This document shows, one piece after another, positions 25,617-33,529 of a DNA stretch of 64,000 nt. The DNA comes from Pseudomonas viridiflava (GTDB taxonomy: Bacteria > Pseudomonadota > Gammaproteobacteria > Pseudomonadales > Pseudomonadaceae): the NCBI GenBank assembly GCA_900596015.1, contig UVIF01000001.1, forward strand, positions 1 through 64,000, in the 5' to 3' direction. Below the pieces are notes generated by a model. That model made no database searches. It had not been told where the DNA came from and saw only the letters and a list, made by a program, of their open reading frames with translations. Numbering within the stretch: position 1 is the stretch's first letter; the number at the start of each line of letters is the position of its first letter. The translations under genes and the position numbers were made by a program.

Positions 25617-27197
25617 CTGAAAGGCTCCCTGCGCCGCTCCCTGGGCTGGCTGCACACCTGGTGCGGCCTGGTCTGCGGCTGGCTGCTGTGCGTGATCTTC
25701 CTGACCGGCTCGTTGAGCGTGTTCCGCGAACCCATCACCCGCTGGATGGAGGCGCAGCCGATCGCCCCACTCGACACCGGGGGGCCGCTGGATCAAGGTT
25801 CTGCTGCCTGGCAAGCGCAGCGCTACCTCTTGGCACACGGCGCTGGCGCGCGGCTGTGGCGGGTGGAGTTGCCAACGCACGCGGGCGAAGCCATACGCCT
25901 GCTGTGGCGGGACGCAAGCGGCACGTCGCAGGTCGCCCTCGATCCTGCAACCGCTAACCCGGTGGTGCCCGGGGCGCTGCGCAAGACCGAAGGCGGCCGG
26001 CACTTCATGTCGTTCCACTACATGCTGCAACTGCCAGTGCTGGGCTTCTGGATCGTTGGCGCGCTGACCGTCGGCTTTCTGGTCGCACTGGTGTCGGGGG
26101 TAGTGATTCACCGACGTATCTTCGCCGACTTCTTTACCTTCCGACCCGGCCACGGACCGCGCGCCTGGCTTGACGCGCACAACGCCGCGGCCGTACTGAC
26201 CCTGCCATTCCTGCTGATGATCGCCTACACAGGCCTGTGCATCTTCGCCAGCAGCTACATGCCGTGGCCGGTGCACGCCGTGTACGGTTCGAACGACGGT
26301 GCTCATGCACGCTTCAGCGCCGACCTGGCGCTGCAGGCTCCGACGGTGCGCACCACCGCAGCGCTGGACGCACCGGCACCTTCCTGGGAGCGGCTGCTTG
26401 AACAGGCCCATGCATTGACCGGGCAGCCGGCGCAGATGCTGTTGGTGGACAAGCCCGGCACCGCCAGCGCCAGCGTGCGCGTCATCGGTCGTCTCGACCC
26501 CGGCCAGCCCTCGTCGGATCTGTTCACGCCCCAGGCCAGCGTGCTGTTCGATGCGGCCAGCGGCGATGTGCTGCAACTCAGGCTGCCTGACCCGGACAAC
26601 GTTTCCATGGGCGCACGCATCGAGGGCGTAATGCGTGCCCTGCATTTCGCCGATTTCGGCAGTTGGGCATTGAGGTGGGTGTACTTCGCCAGCGGCCTGC
26701 TGGGCACGCTGATGATGGTTGCCGGCACGCTGCTGTTCTCGATCAAGCGACGGATCAAAGGGCAACACGAATTCGGCGCTGCGACCCGGCGCTTCTATCA
26801 CTGTGTCGAAGCGCTCAACGTGGCGTGCAGTGTGGGCATTGGCCTGGCGTGCTGTGCCTACTTCTATGCCAACCGGCTGCTGCCACTGCAGTTGCCGGAC
26901 CGGGCCAACTGGGAGATACGCTGTTTCCTGCTGATCTGGCTGGCGACCCTGCTGCACGCATTGTCTCGGCCTCGCCACCGCGCATGGGCCGAGCAGCTAG
27001 GCTTGGCGGCGCTGCTGTGCCTGTGCCTGCCGCTGCTCAATTATTGGACCACGGGGCAGAACCTGTGGCGCTACGCTGCCGCAGGCGACTGGCAGCGCGC
27101 AAGTGTGGAAGCGGTAGCGTTGGGCTGCGGCGCACTGCTGGCAAGGGTGCTGATGAAACTGCAGCGGCGCCATCGGCGGCAGGACCTGATGCCCTAG
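25617..27197 (+). CDS. PepSY-domain membrane protein (possible CTG start)
   Basis: About 526 residues if begun at CTG 25617 (LKGSLRRSLGWLHTWCGL). PepSY-TM features are an N-terminal helix GLVCGWLLCVIFLTGSLSVFREPITRWM, helices near 145, 200 and 340, and SFHYMLQLPV, DAHNAAAV and RALHFADFG. No ATG, GTG or TTG lies in frame before GTG 25692, which would cut away half of helix 1, and an in-frame stop at 25569 limits extension. The basic leader and a GGGATCGGTG-like site support CTG 25617. Such proteins are often encoded after siderophore receptors and are linked to periplasmic iron reduction or release; that role is inferred here. Confidence 0.75.
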   Translation: MKGSLRRSLGWLHTWCGLVCGWLLCVIFLTGSLSVFREPITRWMEAQPIAPLDTGGPLDQGSAAWQAQRYLLAHGAGARLWRVELPTHAGEAIRLLWRDASGTSQVALDPATANPVVPGALRKTEGGRHFMSFHYMLQLPVLGFWIVGALTVGFLVALVSGVVIHRRIFADFFTFRPGHGPRAWLDAHNAAAVLTLPFLLMIAYTGLCIFASSYMPWPVHAVYGSNDGAHARFSADLALQAPTVRTTAALDAPAPSWERLLEQAHALTGQPAQMLLVDKPGTASASVRVIGRLDPGQPSSDLFTPQASVLFDAASGDVLQLRLPDPDNVSMGARIEGVMRALHFADFGSWALRWVYFASGLLGTLMMVAGTLLFSIKRRIKGQHEFGAATRRFYHCVEALNVACSVGIGLACCAYFYANRLLPLQLPDRANWEIRCFLLIWLATLLHALSRPRHRAWAEQLGLAALLCLCLPLLNYWTTGQNLWRYAAAGDWQRASVEAVALGCGALLARVLMKLQRRHRRQDLMP

Positions 27198-27231
27198 CCG
27201 CGTAGAAGCCGGTTCAAGCCGCCGCAAAACT

Positions 27232-27237
27232 GTATAC
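27232..27237. promoter_or_regulatory. GTATAC motif before gntR
   Basis: GTATAC, within CTGTATACCATATG, lies 35-40 bases upstream of the GntR start. The same centre recurs at 32648 and 37439 before other hydroxyproline genes. FCD-type GntR regulators commonly bind GTATAC-like palindromes, so this is a likely autoregulatory site. Confidence 0.5.
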
Positions 27238-27271
27238 CATATGCGCTCAATCCCCCGAATGACCCAGCATC

Positions 27272-27943
27272 GTGGCCCAGACCAAACTCAACGCGCCGGA
27301 CCTCGGCAACTCTCCGTCGACCTCGGAGATCATCACCCGGCACCTGCGCGAAGCGATCGTTGCCGGGCACTTTGCCGAGGACGAACCGATCCGCCAGGAT
27401 GATATCGCCCGCCAGTTCAATGTCAGCAAGATCCCCGTCCGCGAAGCGCTAAAGCGCCTCGAAGCCGAGGGGCTGGTCATGTTCCAGCGCAATCGCGGCG
27501 CGATGGTCACGCGCCTGTCGGAGTCGGAGCTGGCGCAGATGTTCGAAGTGCGCATGCTGCTCGAAGACAAGGTGCTGCGCCTGGCCATCCCGAACATGAC
27601 CGAGGCCACGTTCACCCGCGCCGAGAGCATCTGCCGCGAGTTCATCGGTGAAAACGACGTGGGCCGCTGGGCCGAGCTGAACTGGGCGCTGCACGCCTGC
27701 CTCTACGAGCCCGCGCAACGGCCGTTCCTGGTGGGCATGATTCGTTCGGTCAATGACAAGCTGGAGCGTTACCTGCGCATGCAGATGAGCCTGTCGGCCG
27801 GCAAGGATCGCGCCGACCACGAACACCGGGAAATTCTCCAGGCCTGCCGCGAGCGCAACGTGGAGCTCGCAGTGCGCCTGCTCGACGAACACATCGCCGG
27901 CGTCTGCCAGACGCTGTTCGAGCATCTGCCAAGCGCCCGCTGA
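27272..27943 (+). CDS. GntR-family regulator, FCD subfamily
   Basis: A 223-residue regulator. The winged helix is at about 18-85 (ITRHLREAIVAGHFAEDEPIRQDDIARQFNVSKIPVREALKRLEAEGLV). The C-terminal FCD ligand domain follows, with metal-binding candidates in the helices MFEVRMLLED and DHEHREILQA. GTG start; the nearby ATG at 27259 is in another frame. It heads the hydroxyproline cluster and is likely its repressor, with a hydroxyproline breakdown product as ligand (inferred from context). Confidence 0.88.
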   Translation: MAQTKLNAPDLGNSPSTSEIITRHLREAIVAGHFAEDEPIRQDDIARQFNVSKIPVREALKRLEAEGLVMFQRNRGAMVTRLSESELAQMFEVRMLLEDKVLRLAIPNMTEATFTRAESICREFIGENDVGRWAELNWALHACLYEPAQRPFLVGMIRSVNDKLERYLRMQMSLSAGKDRADHEHREILQACRERNVELAVRLLDEHIAGVCQTLFEHLPSAR

Positions 27944-28052
27944 GCGTTGGCACTGTGCCGAATTCGTCATTGTCACGGGCTAAATAGCTCAAGCCGCAGT
28001 GGGCTATCTGCGCCATTCTAAGGGTCACTTAACCGACCCGACGAGTGGCCCC

Positions 28053-28997
28053 ATGACCCGCATCCAAGTGATCGACTCGCACACCGGTGGTGAACCCACC
28101 CGCCTGGTGATCGGCGGTTTTCCCGAGCTGGGCACCGGCAGCATGGCCGAGCGCAAGCAATTGCTCGCCGAGCGGCACGACGCCTGGCGCGCCGCTTGTG
28201 TACTGGAACCACGGGGCAGCGATGTGCTGGTAGGCGCACTGCTGTGCACGCCGGTAGACCCGAACGCCTGCGCCGGGGTGATCTTCTTCAATAACACCGG
28301 CTACCTGGGCATGTGCGGCCACGGCACCATCGGCTTGATCGCCTCGCTGGCCCATCTGGGCCGGATCGGCCCGGGGGTGCACGCTGTCGAGACGCCGGTC
28401 GGCACCGTCCAGGCCACGCTGCATGAGGACGGCTCGGTCAGCGTGCGCAATGTGCCGGCCTATCGTTACCGCAAGGACGTCGCCCTGCAGGTGCCGGGCA
28501 TAGGGTCGGTCACCGGCGACATCGCCTGGGGCGGCAACTGGTTTTTCCTGGTCGCCGAGCATGGCCTGGCGGTCAGCGGTGACAACCTCGACGCCCTCAC
28601 GGCCTACACCGTCGCCGTGCAGCAAGCGCTGGAGGACCAAGGCATACGCGGCGAGGACGGCGGCCTGATCGACCACATCGAGTTGTTCGCCGAAGACCAA
28701 GGGGCCGACAGCCGCAACTTCGTGCTGTGCCCCGGCAAAGCCTACGATCGCTCGCCTTGCGGAACCGGGACCAGCGCCAAGCTGGCGTGCCTGGCCGCCG
28801 ACGGCAAACTGCAGCCCGGGCAGATCTGGCGTCAGGCCAGCGTCATCGGCAGCGAGTTCGAGGGTTCCTATGAAACCCTGGAACACGGCAGCGACGGGCC
28901 GGTTGTGCCGACCATTCGCGGTCGGGCCTACATCAGCGCCGAAGCCACACTCATCCTGCAGGCCGACGACCCCTTCGCCTGGGGTATCCGCTTGTGA
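28053..28997 (+). CDS. lhpA: 4-hydroxyproline 2-epimerase
   Basis: A 314-residue proline-racemase-family enzyme that converts trans-4-hydroxy-L-proline to cis-4-hydroxy-D-proline. Both catalytic cysteines are present: C88 in MCGHGTIG and C236 in [11 protein letters not shown]. That separates it from trans-3-hydroxyproline dehydratases, which have Ser or Thr at the first site. It is cytoplasmic. The start [17 protein letters not shown] is the family N terminus. Its TGA overlaps the GTG start of the dehydrogenase gene, so the first two steps of the pathway are translationally coupled. Confidence 0.9.
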   Translation: MTRIQVIDSHTGGEPTRLVIGGFPELGTGSMAERKQLLAERHDAWRAACVLEPRGSDVLVGALLCTPVDPNACAGVIFFNNTGYLGMCGHGTIGLIASLAHLGRIGPGVHAVETPVGTVQATLHEDGSVSVRNVPAYRYRKDVALQVPGIGSVTGDIAWGGNWFFLVAEHGLAVSGDNLDALTAYTVAVQQALEDQGIRGEDGGLIDHIELFAEDQGADSRNFVLCPGKAYDRSPCGTGTSAKLACLAADGKLQPGQIWRQASVIGSEFEGSYETLEHGSDGPVVPTIRGRAYISAEATLILQADDPFAWGIRL

Positions 28998-30109
28998 ACT
29001 CCACGGCCGTGGCCGACGCCATCGTCATCGGCGCAGGCATCGTCGGCGCTGCCTGCGCCCAGGCCCTGGCCAAGCGCGGGCTGAGCGTACGGGTGCTGGA
29101 CGCCGGCACGCCGGGTGCCACGGCCGCCGGCATGGGCCACCTGCTGGTGCTCGACGACAACGCAGCCGAACTGGCTTTGAGTCAATACTCGTTGAAGCGC
29201 TGGCGCGCCATCGCCAGGTCGTTGCCCGACGGTTGTGCCTACCGCAGCAACGGCACCCTGTGGCTGGCCGCCAACGCTGAGGAAATGGCCGTTGCCGAGC
29301 ACAAGCTCGAGGTGTTGCGCGAGCATGGCGAGGCCTGCGAGATCCTCGCTGGCAACGCCCTGCGCGAGCGCGAGCCGCTGCTTCGCGAGGGGCTGGAGGG
29401 TGGTCTGCTGATCAAGGGCGACGGCATTGTGTATGCGCCGGCTGCCGCTCAGTGGATGCTTGACCATCCGTTGATCCGCCAGCAACGCGCCACGGTCACC
29501 GAGGTGGACGGCAACCGTGTGCGTCTGGCCGACGGCCCGTGGCTGAGTGCCGGCATGGTGCTGTTGGCCAACGGCATCCAGGCCACCGAGCTGTGCCCCG
29601 AGCTGCCGATCCAGGCCAAGAAAGGCCATCTGGCGATCACCGACCGCTACCCCGCGCAGATCACTCACACGCTGGTGGAACTGGGCTATGTCACCAGCGC
29701 CCACAACGCCAGTGGGCCGTCCACGGCCTGCAACATCCAGCCGCGTCCGACCGGACAATTGTTCATCGGCGCGTCACGGCAGTTCAACACCACGGATCCC
29801 GAGGTCGAGGGCTGGATGTTCGCCAAGATGCTCAGGCGCGCAGCAGAGTACGTGCCTGCGCTGAACACGCTGAACGTGATTCGTGCCTGGACCGGTTTTC
29901 GCGCCGCCAGCCCGGATGGCCTGCCCCTGGTAGGCGAGCACCCCCAGCGTCCGGGCCTGTGGCTGGCAGTGGGTCACGAAGGCCTGGGGGTGACCACTGC
30001 GCCGGCGACTGCCGATTTGCTGGTGGCGCAACTGTTCGACGAATCACTGCCGCTGGCGGCAGCGCCCTACCTGCCGCAACGTTTTCTCGGAGGGTCCAGC
30101 CATGCTTGA
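28994..30109 (+). CDS. lhpB: D-hydroxyproline dehydrogenase, FAD subunit
   Basis: A 371-residue DAO-family flavoprotein. The FAD motif GAGIVG is at 13-18, and the C-terminal DAO region reads [20 protein letters not shown] followed by [28 protein letters not shown]. Expected reaction: cis-4-hydroxy-D-proline to 1-pyrroline-4-hydroxy-2-carboxylate, acting with the ferredoxin-like and NAD-type subunits that follow. GTG start in an overlap with the epimerase stop. Its own stop lies 8 bases inside the next gene. Assignment rests on the family and the LhpA-B-F-E gene order. Confidence 0.85.
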   Translation: MNSTAVADAIVIGAGIVGAACAQALAKRGLSVRVLDAGTPGATAAGMGHLLVLDDNAAELALSQYSLKRWRAIARSLPDGCAYRSNGTLWLAANAEEMAVAEHKLEVLREHGEACEILAGNALREREPLLREGLEGGLLIKGDGIVYAPAAAQWMLDHPLIRQQRATVTEVDGNRVRLADGPWLSAGMVLLANGIQATELCPELPIQAKKGHLAITDRYPAQITHTLVELGYVTSAHNASGPSTACNIQPRPTGQLFIGASRQFNTTDPEVEGWMFAKMLRRAAEYVPALNTLNVIRAWTGFRAASPDGLPLVGEHPQRPGLWLAVGHEGLGVTTAPATADLLVAQLFDESLPLAAAPYLPQRFLGGSSHA

Positions 30110-30338
30110 ATTGACGGTCGATGGACGCACGCTGCAGGTCGCAGTCGGCACCAGCGTCGCCGCGGCACTGGCGATGGCCGGTGACGGCTGCACGCGTACC
30201 TCGGTCAGCGGCCAACGGCGCGCGCCGCTGTGCGGCATGGGTGTCTGCCAGGAATGCCGTGTGACCATCGACGGCGCGCGGCGCCTGGCGTGCCAGACGT
30301 CCTGCCGCGACGGCATGCAGGTACGGAGCCTGCCATGA
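30102..30338 (+). CDS. lhpF: D-hydroxyproline dehydrogenase, small [2Fe-2S] subunit
   Basis: A 78-residue ferredoxin-fold subunit. Cysteines C44, C49, C52 and C64 (C-GMGV-C-QE-C, then LAC) form the plant-type 2Fe-2S pattern, as in SoxA-like or heteromeric opine/hydroxyproline dehydrogenase small subunits. It would pass electrons between the two flavoproteins encoded on either side. The start overlaps the previous gene by 8 bases, and its stop overlaps the next start (ATGA). Confidence 0.88.
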   Translation: MLELTVDGRTLQVAVGTSVAAALAMAGDGCTRTSVSGQRRAPLCGMGVCQECRVTIDGARRLACQTSCRDGMQVRSLP

Positions 30339-31591
30339 CCGAGTACGTCGACATTCTCATCATCGGTGCCGGTCCGGCCGGCATCCATGCGGCGCTGGCA
30401 GCGGCACCCAGCGGCCTGCGCATCGTGTTGCTGGACGACAATCCGCTGCCCGGCGGGCAGATCTGGCGCGATGGCCCGCAGGCCTCGCTGCCGAACCAGG
30501 CCACCCGGCTGCGCCAGCGCCTGCAGGCGTGTGCCAACGTGCAGATCCAGGGGTCTACCCGCGTGATCGCCCGGCCTGCGCCTCATCAGTTGCTGGTGGA
30601 GAACGACGAGCGCGGCTGGATCATCGGCTATGCAAAGCTGATCCTGTGTACCGGGGCCCGCGAGTTGCTGTTGCCCTTCCCCGGCTGGACGCTGCCTGGC
30701 GTAACCGGTGCCGGCGGCCTGCAGGCGTTGATCAAGGGCGGTCTGCCCGTCGCGGGCGAACGCGTGGTGGTCGCCGGCAGCGGCCCGCTGCTGCTGGCCA
30801 GCGCCCACAGCGCAACGAAGCACGGCGCACGGGTCGTGCGCATCGCCGAGCAGGCCAGCACCCGCGCCGTGGCAGGATTTGCCAAGCAGCTGCCACGCTG
30901 GCCGCATAAATGGCTGCAGGCGTTGCAGCTGTTTTCACCCGCCTATCGCACCGGCAGCCATGTGCTGGCTGCTCTGGGTAACGACCGCCTGGAAGGCGTA
31001 CGACTGATGCAGCAGGGCCGAATCAGGGAACTGCCCTGTGACCGGCTGGCCTGTGGCTTCGGCCTGGTGCCCAACACGCAGCTGGGCGAGGCCTTGGGCT
31101 GTGCGCTGCAGGACCGGGCCATCGCCGTCGATGCCTGGCAGGCGAGCAGCCTGGCGGACCATTTTGCCGCAGGTGAATGCACCGGCTTCGGCGGCAGCGA
31201 GCTGGCCTCGGTCGAAGGCAGTATCGCCGGACACGCCGCAGCTGGCGACCAGGCGGCGGCGCAGCGGCTTTGGCCGCAGCGTGCCCGCTGGCAAGGCTTC
31301 GCCGCCGTGCTGAACCGGGCGTTTGCCCTCGATCCTGCGCTCGCTGCCCTGTGCGCGCCGGACACCCTGGTCTGTCGCTGCGAAGACGTGCCGTTCGCGG
31401 CGCTCGCCGCCCATTGCAGCTGGCGCGAGGCCAAACTCGCCACCCGCTGCGGCATGGGCGCCTGCCAGGGGCGGGTGTGTGGCGCTGCCACCGCGCACCT
31501 GTTCGGCTGGCAACCCTCGGCACCGCGACCGCCCTTCAGCCCGGCCCGGATCGAGACCCTGCTGCGCCTCGACGGCCACCCGCCCTGCTGA
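30335..31591 (+). CDS. lhpE: D-hydroxyproline dehydrogenase, FAD/NAD(P) subunit
   Basis: A 418-residue pyridine-nucleotide-disulfide-type oxidoreductase. The first dinucleotide motif is GAGPAG (11-16) and the second is VVAGSGPLLLASA. The C terminus holds a BFD-like iron-sulfur site, C-R-C-ED near 347 and RCGMGACQGRVC near 370-380. It is the third component of the LhpB-F-E complex. The start is in an ATGA overlap. The stop falls inside a 15-base tandem repeat. Confidence 0.86.
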   Translation: MTEYVDILIIGAGPAGIHAALAAAPSGLRIVLLDDNPLPGGQIWRDGPQASLPNQATRLRQRLQACANVQIQGSTRVIARPAPHQLLVENDERGWIIGYAKLILCTGARELLLPFPGWTLPGVTGAGGLQALIKGGLPVAGERVVVAGSGPLLLASAHSATKHGARVVRIAEQASTRAVAGFAKQLPRWPHKWLQALQLFSPAYRTGSHVLAALGNDRLEGVRLMQQGRIRELPCDRLACGFGLVPNTQLGEALGCALQDRAIAVDAWQASSLADHFAAGECTGFGGSELASVEGSIAGHAAAGDQAAAQRLWPQRARWQGFAAVLNRAFALDPALAALCAPDTLVCRCEDVPFAALAAHCSWREAKLATRCGMGACQGRVCGAATAHLFGWQPSAPRPPFSPARIETLLRLDGHPPC

Positions 31592-31647
31592 ACCCTGCCC
31601 TGCTCAACCCCGCTCTGCTCAACCCCGCTCTGCTGAACCCCGCTCTG
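31588..31647. repeat. Four 15-base tandem repeats at the lhpE stop
   Basis: Units of the form CTSAACCCCGCTCTG (S is C or G) occur four times, and a fifth begins at 31648. The first contains the lhpE stop codon TGA. A copy change by whole units would leave the protein unchanged, because the stop is in the first unit. They lie in the 132-base gap before the AraC gene. Confidence 0.85.
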
Positions 31648-31723
31648 CTGAATACAGTGTTCGGGCTTTGCGCAGCAGCGCGGTAGCACTATCCTGCGGG
31701 AGTCACTTCCGGACCTCGACCCC

Positions 31724-32473
31724 ATGCTCGCCGCACTCCTCAGCGCCAGCCCGTGCCAACTACCCAACCTGCTGGGCAGCCTGCAACCTTTGGCACCGCT
31801 GCTCGATGCATTGGCCGACGTGGTGTTCTTCATCAAGGACGACGCCGCTCGCTATGCCTTCGTCAATATCACCCTGGCCAAGCGCTGCGGCTTCAAGACC
31901 AGTCAGCAGCTGTTGGGGTTGACCGCCGAACAAGTGTTTCCGGCGCGTTTCGGCTCGCTGTACACCGAACAGGACCGCAAGGTCCTGGGTAGCGGCCGCG
32001 AATTGGCCAATCAGCTGGAGCTGCACCTCTATTATGGCAACCAGCCCGTGTGGTGCCTGACCCACAAGATCGCCCTGCACGATGAACAGGGTCGGATCAT
32101 CGGCCTGGCCGGCATCTCCCGCGACCTGCAATTGCCTCAGTCGAGCCACCCGGCGTTCGCGAAACTGGCGGCGGTCGATGCTTACATCCGTGGGCATTTT
32201 CATCGTCCGATCAGCCTCGCGGAACTGACCGCGATTGCCGGGCTGTCGGTTGCGCAACTGGAGCGTCACTGCAAGCGGATCTTCCAGCTGACCCCGCGCC
32301 AGCTGATCCACAAAGCGCGCCTTGAGGAGGCCTCGCGCCTGCTGCGCGACGAAGACCTGCCCATCACCGATGTCGCCCTGCGCTGTGGCTACACCGACCA
32401 CAGTGCTTTCAGCCGGCAGTTCCGCGCGCTGACGCACCTGTCGCCCAGCCTGTACCGCGAAAGCCACCGCTGA
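31724..32473 (+). CDS. PAS-AraC transcriptional regulator
   Basis: A 249-residue activator. A PAS sensor fills about 25-130 (LADVVFFIKDDAARYAFVNITLAKRCG ... GLAGISRDL). A two-helix AraC DNA-binding domain follows at about 150-247 (LTAIAGLSVAQLERHCKRIFQLTPRQLI, then ITDVALRCGYTDHSAFSRQFRALTHLSPSLYR). It sits inside the hydroxyproline cluster and resembles LhpR-type activators in position, so the likely inducer is a hydroxyproline or a catabolite; this is inferred. Confidence 0.82.
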   Translation: MLAALLSASPCQLPNLLGSLQPLAPLLDALADVVFFIKDDAARYAFVNITLAKRCGFKTSQQLLGLTAEQVFPARFGSLYTEQDRKVLGSGRELANQLELHLYYGNQPVWCLTHKIALHDEQGRIIGLAGISRDLQLPQSSHPAFAKLAAVDAYIRGHFHRPISLAELTAIAGLSVAQLERHCKRIFQLTPRQLIHKARLEEASRLLRDEDLPITDVALRCGYTDHSAFSRQFRALTHLSPSLYRESHR

Positions 32474-32645
32474 TGTTCCGTTAGCGGGCAGCCAGCGGGG
32501 CAATGCTCCCTTATGTAACACCCCAGCGCGTCACACCCAGCTTCCCCCTTCGCCGTCCATCCTGAATGAATACGCCCTGATTCATGGGCTTACGGCAACA
32601 GCACGAGCGCGGACGAAAACAGGCACGGCTGTTGCATTTGAAATA

Positions 32646-32655
32646 TCGTATACGA
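32646..32655. promoter_or_regulatory. GTATAC motif before the ABC transporter operon
   Basis: A perfect 10-base palindrome, TCGTATACGA, 46-55 bases upstream of the binding-protein start. It shares CGTATACGAAAT with the site at 37438. Confidence 0.65.
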
Positions 32656-32700
32656 AATTCTCATTAGCAGTTCCAGTGCTCACCCAACTCCGAGGCCTCC

Positions 32701-33519
32701 ATGAAAACTCCCGCCTTCGCCGTAGCCCTAACCGCTGTGCTCAGTACCTCTTTCATGGCGACCGCCCAGGCCGACAAACTGGACGACATCATCGGTTCCG
32801 GCAAGCTGCGCTGCGCGGTAACACTGGACTTCCCACCCATGGGCATGCGCGACAGCGCGAACAAGCCGGCGGGGTTCGACGTCGACTACTGCAACGACCT
32901 GGCGAAGGTGCTGGGCGTCGATGCCGAAGTCATCGAAACGCCGTTTCCGGACCGGATTCCGGCGCTCATCTCGGGCCGTGCCGACGTGATCGTGGCCTCC
33001 ACCTCCGACACCCTGGAACGAGCCAAGACCGTGGGCCTCAGCGTGCCCTACTTCGCCTTCCAGATGGTCGTGCTGACCCGCGACGACACTGGCGTCAACA
33101 GCTTCGACGACCTCAAGGGCAAGGCAGTGGGCAACACCAGCGGCACCTACGAGGCCATCGCGCTGGAAAAGGATGTGAAGGGCTGGGGTAGCGGCAGCTT
33201 CCGTGCGTATCAATCGCAGAACGACACCATTCTGGCCGTCGCCCAAGGCCATATCCAGGCCACCGTGGTCACCAATACCGTGGCCGCCGCCACTCTGAAA
33301 TCCGGCAAATACAAGAACCTCAAGGTCGCCGGCAATGCGCCCTACGTGATCGACTACGTTTCCCTGGGTGCCAAGCGCACCGAATACGGTCTGCTCAACT
33401 ACCTCAACCTGTTCGTCAACCAGCAAGTGCGCAGCGGCCGCTACAACGAGTTGTTCGTCAAATGGGTCGGCACCGACATCGCGCCCGCCAACCTCACCGT
33501 ACCCAACGTCTACTACTGA
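32701..33519 (+). CDS. Amino-acid ABC transporter, periplasmic binding protein
   Basis: A 272-residue family-3 solute-binding protein. The signal peptide is about 1-24 (ending TAQA). The mature part begins DKLDDIIGSGKLRCAVTLDFPPMG, and the domain shows GFDVDYCNDLAKVLG and ALISGRADVIVASTSDT. It captures a polar or cyclic amino acid, here probably a hydroxyproline, for the permeases at 35292 and 35983. The dehydratase gene lies between it and its permeases, which ties substrate and enzyme together. Confidence 0.87.
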   Translation: MKTPAFAVALTAVLSTSFMATAQADKLDDIIGSGKLRCAVTLDFPPMGMRDSANKPAGFDVDYCNDLAKVLGVDAEVIETPFPDRIPALISGRADVIVASTSDTLERAKTVGLSVPYFAFQMVVLTRDDTGVNSFDDLKGKAVGNTSGTYEAIALEKDVKGWGSGSFRAYQSQNDTILAVAQGHIQATVVTNTVAAATLKSGKYKNLKVAGNAPYVIDYVSLGAKRTEYGLLNYLNLFVNQQVRSGRYNELFVKWVGTDIAPANLTVPNVYY

Positions 33520-33529
33520 GGTGACGACC

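Noticed and set aside
31588..31647. Tandem repeat as a phase-variation switch of lhpE
   Set aside because: The unit is 15 bases (no frameshift) and the stop codon lies in the first unit, so lhpE cannot be switched by copy change.
33368..33529. Upstream extension of the AcnX frame into the binding-protein gene
   Set aside because: Ser/Thr-rich out-of-frame reading of the previous gene; ATG 33530 has a ribosome site and matches the family N terminus.
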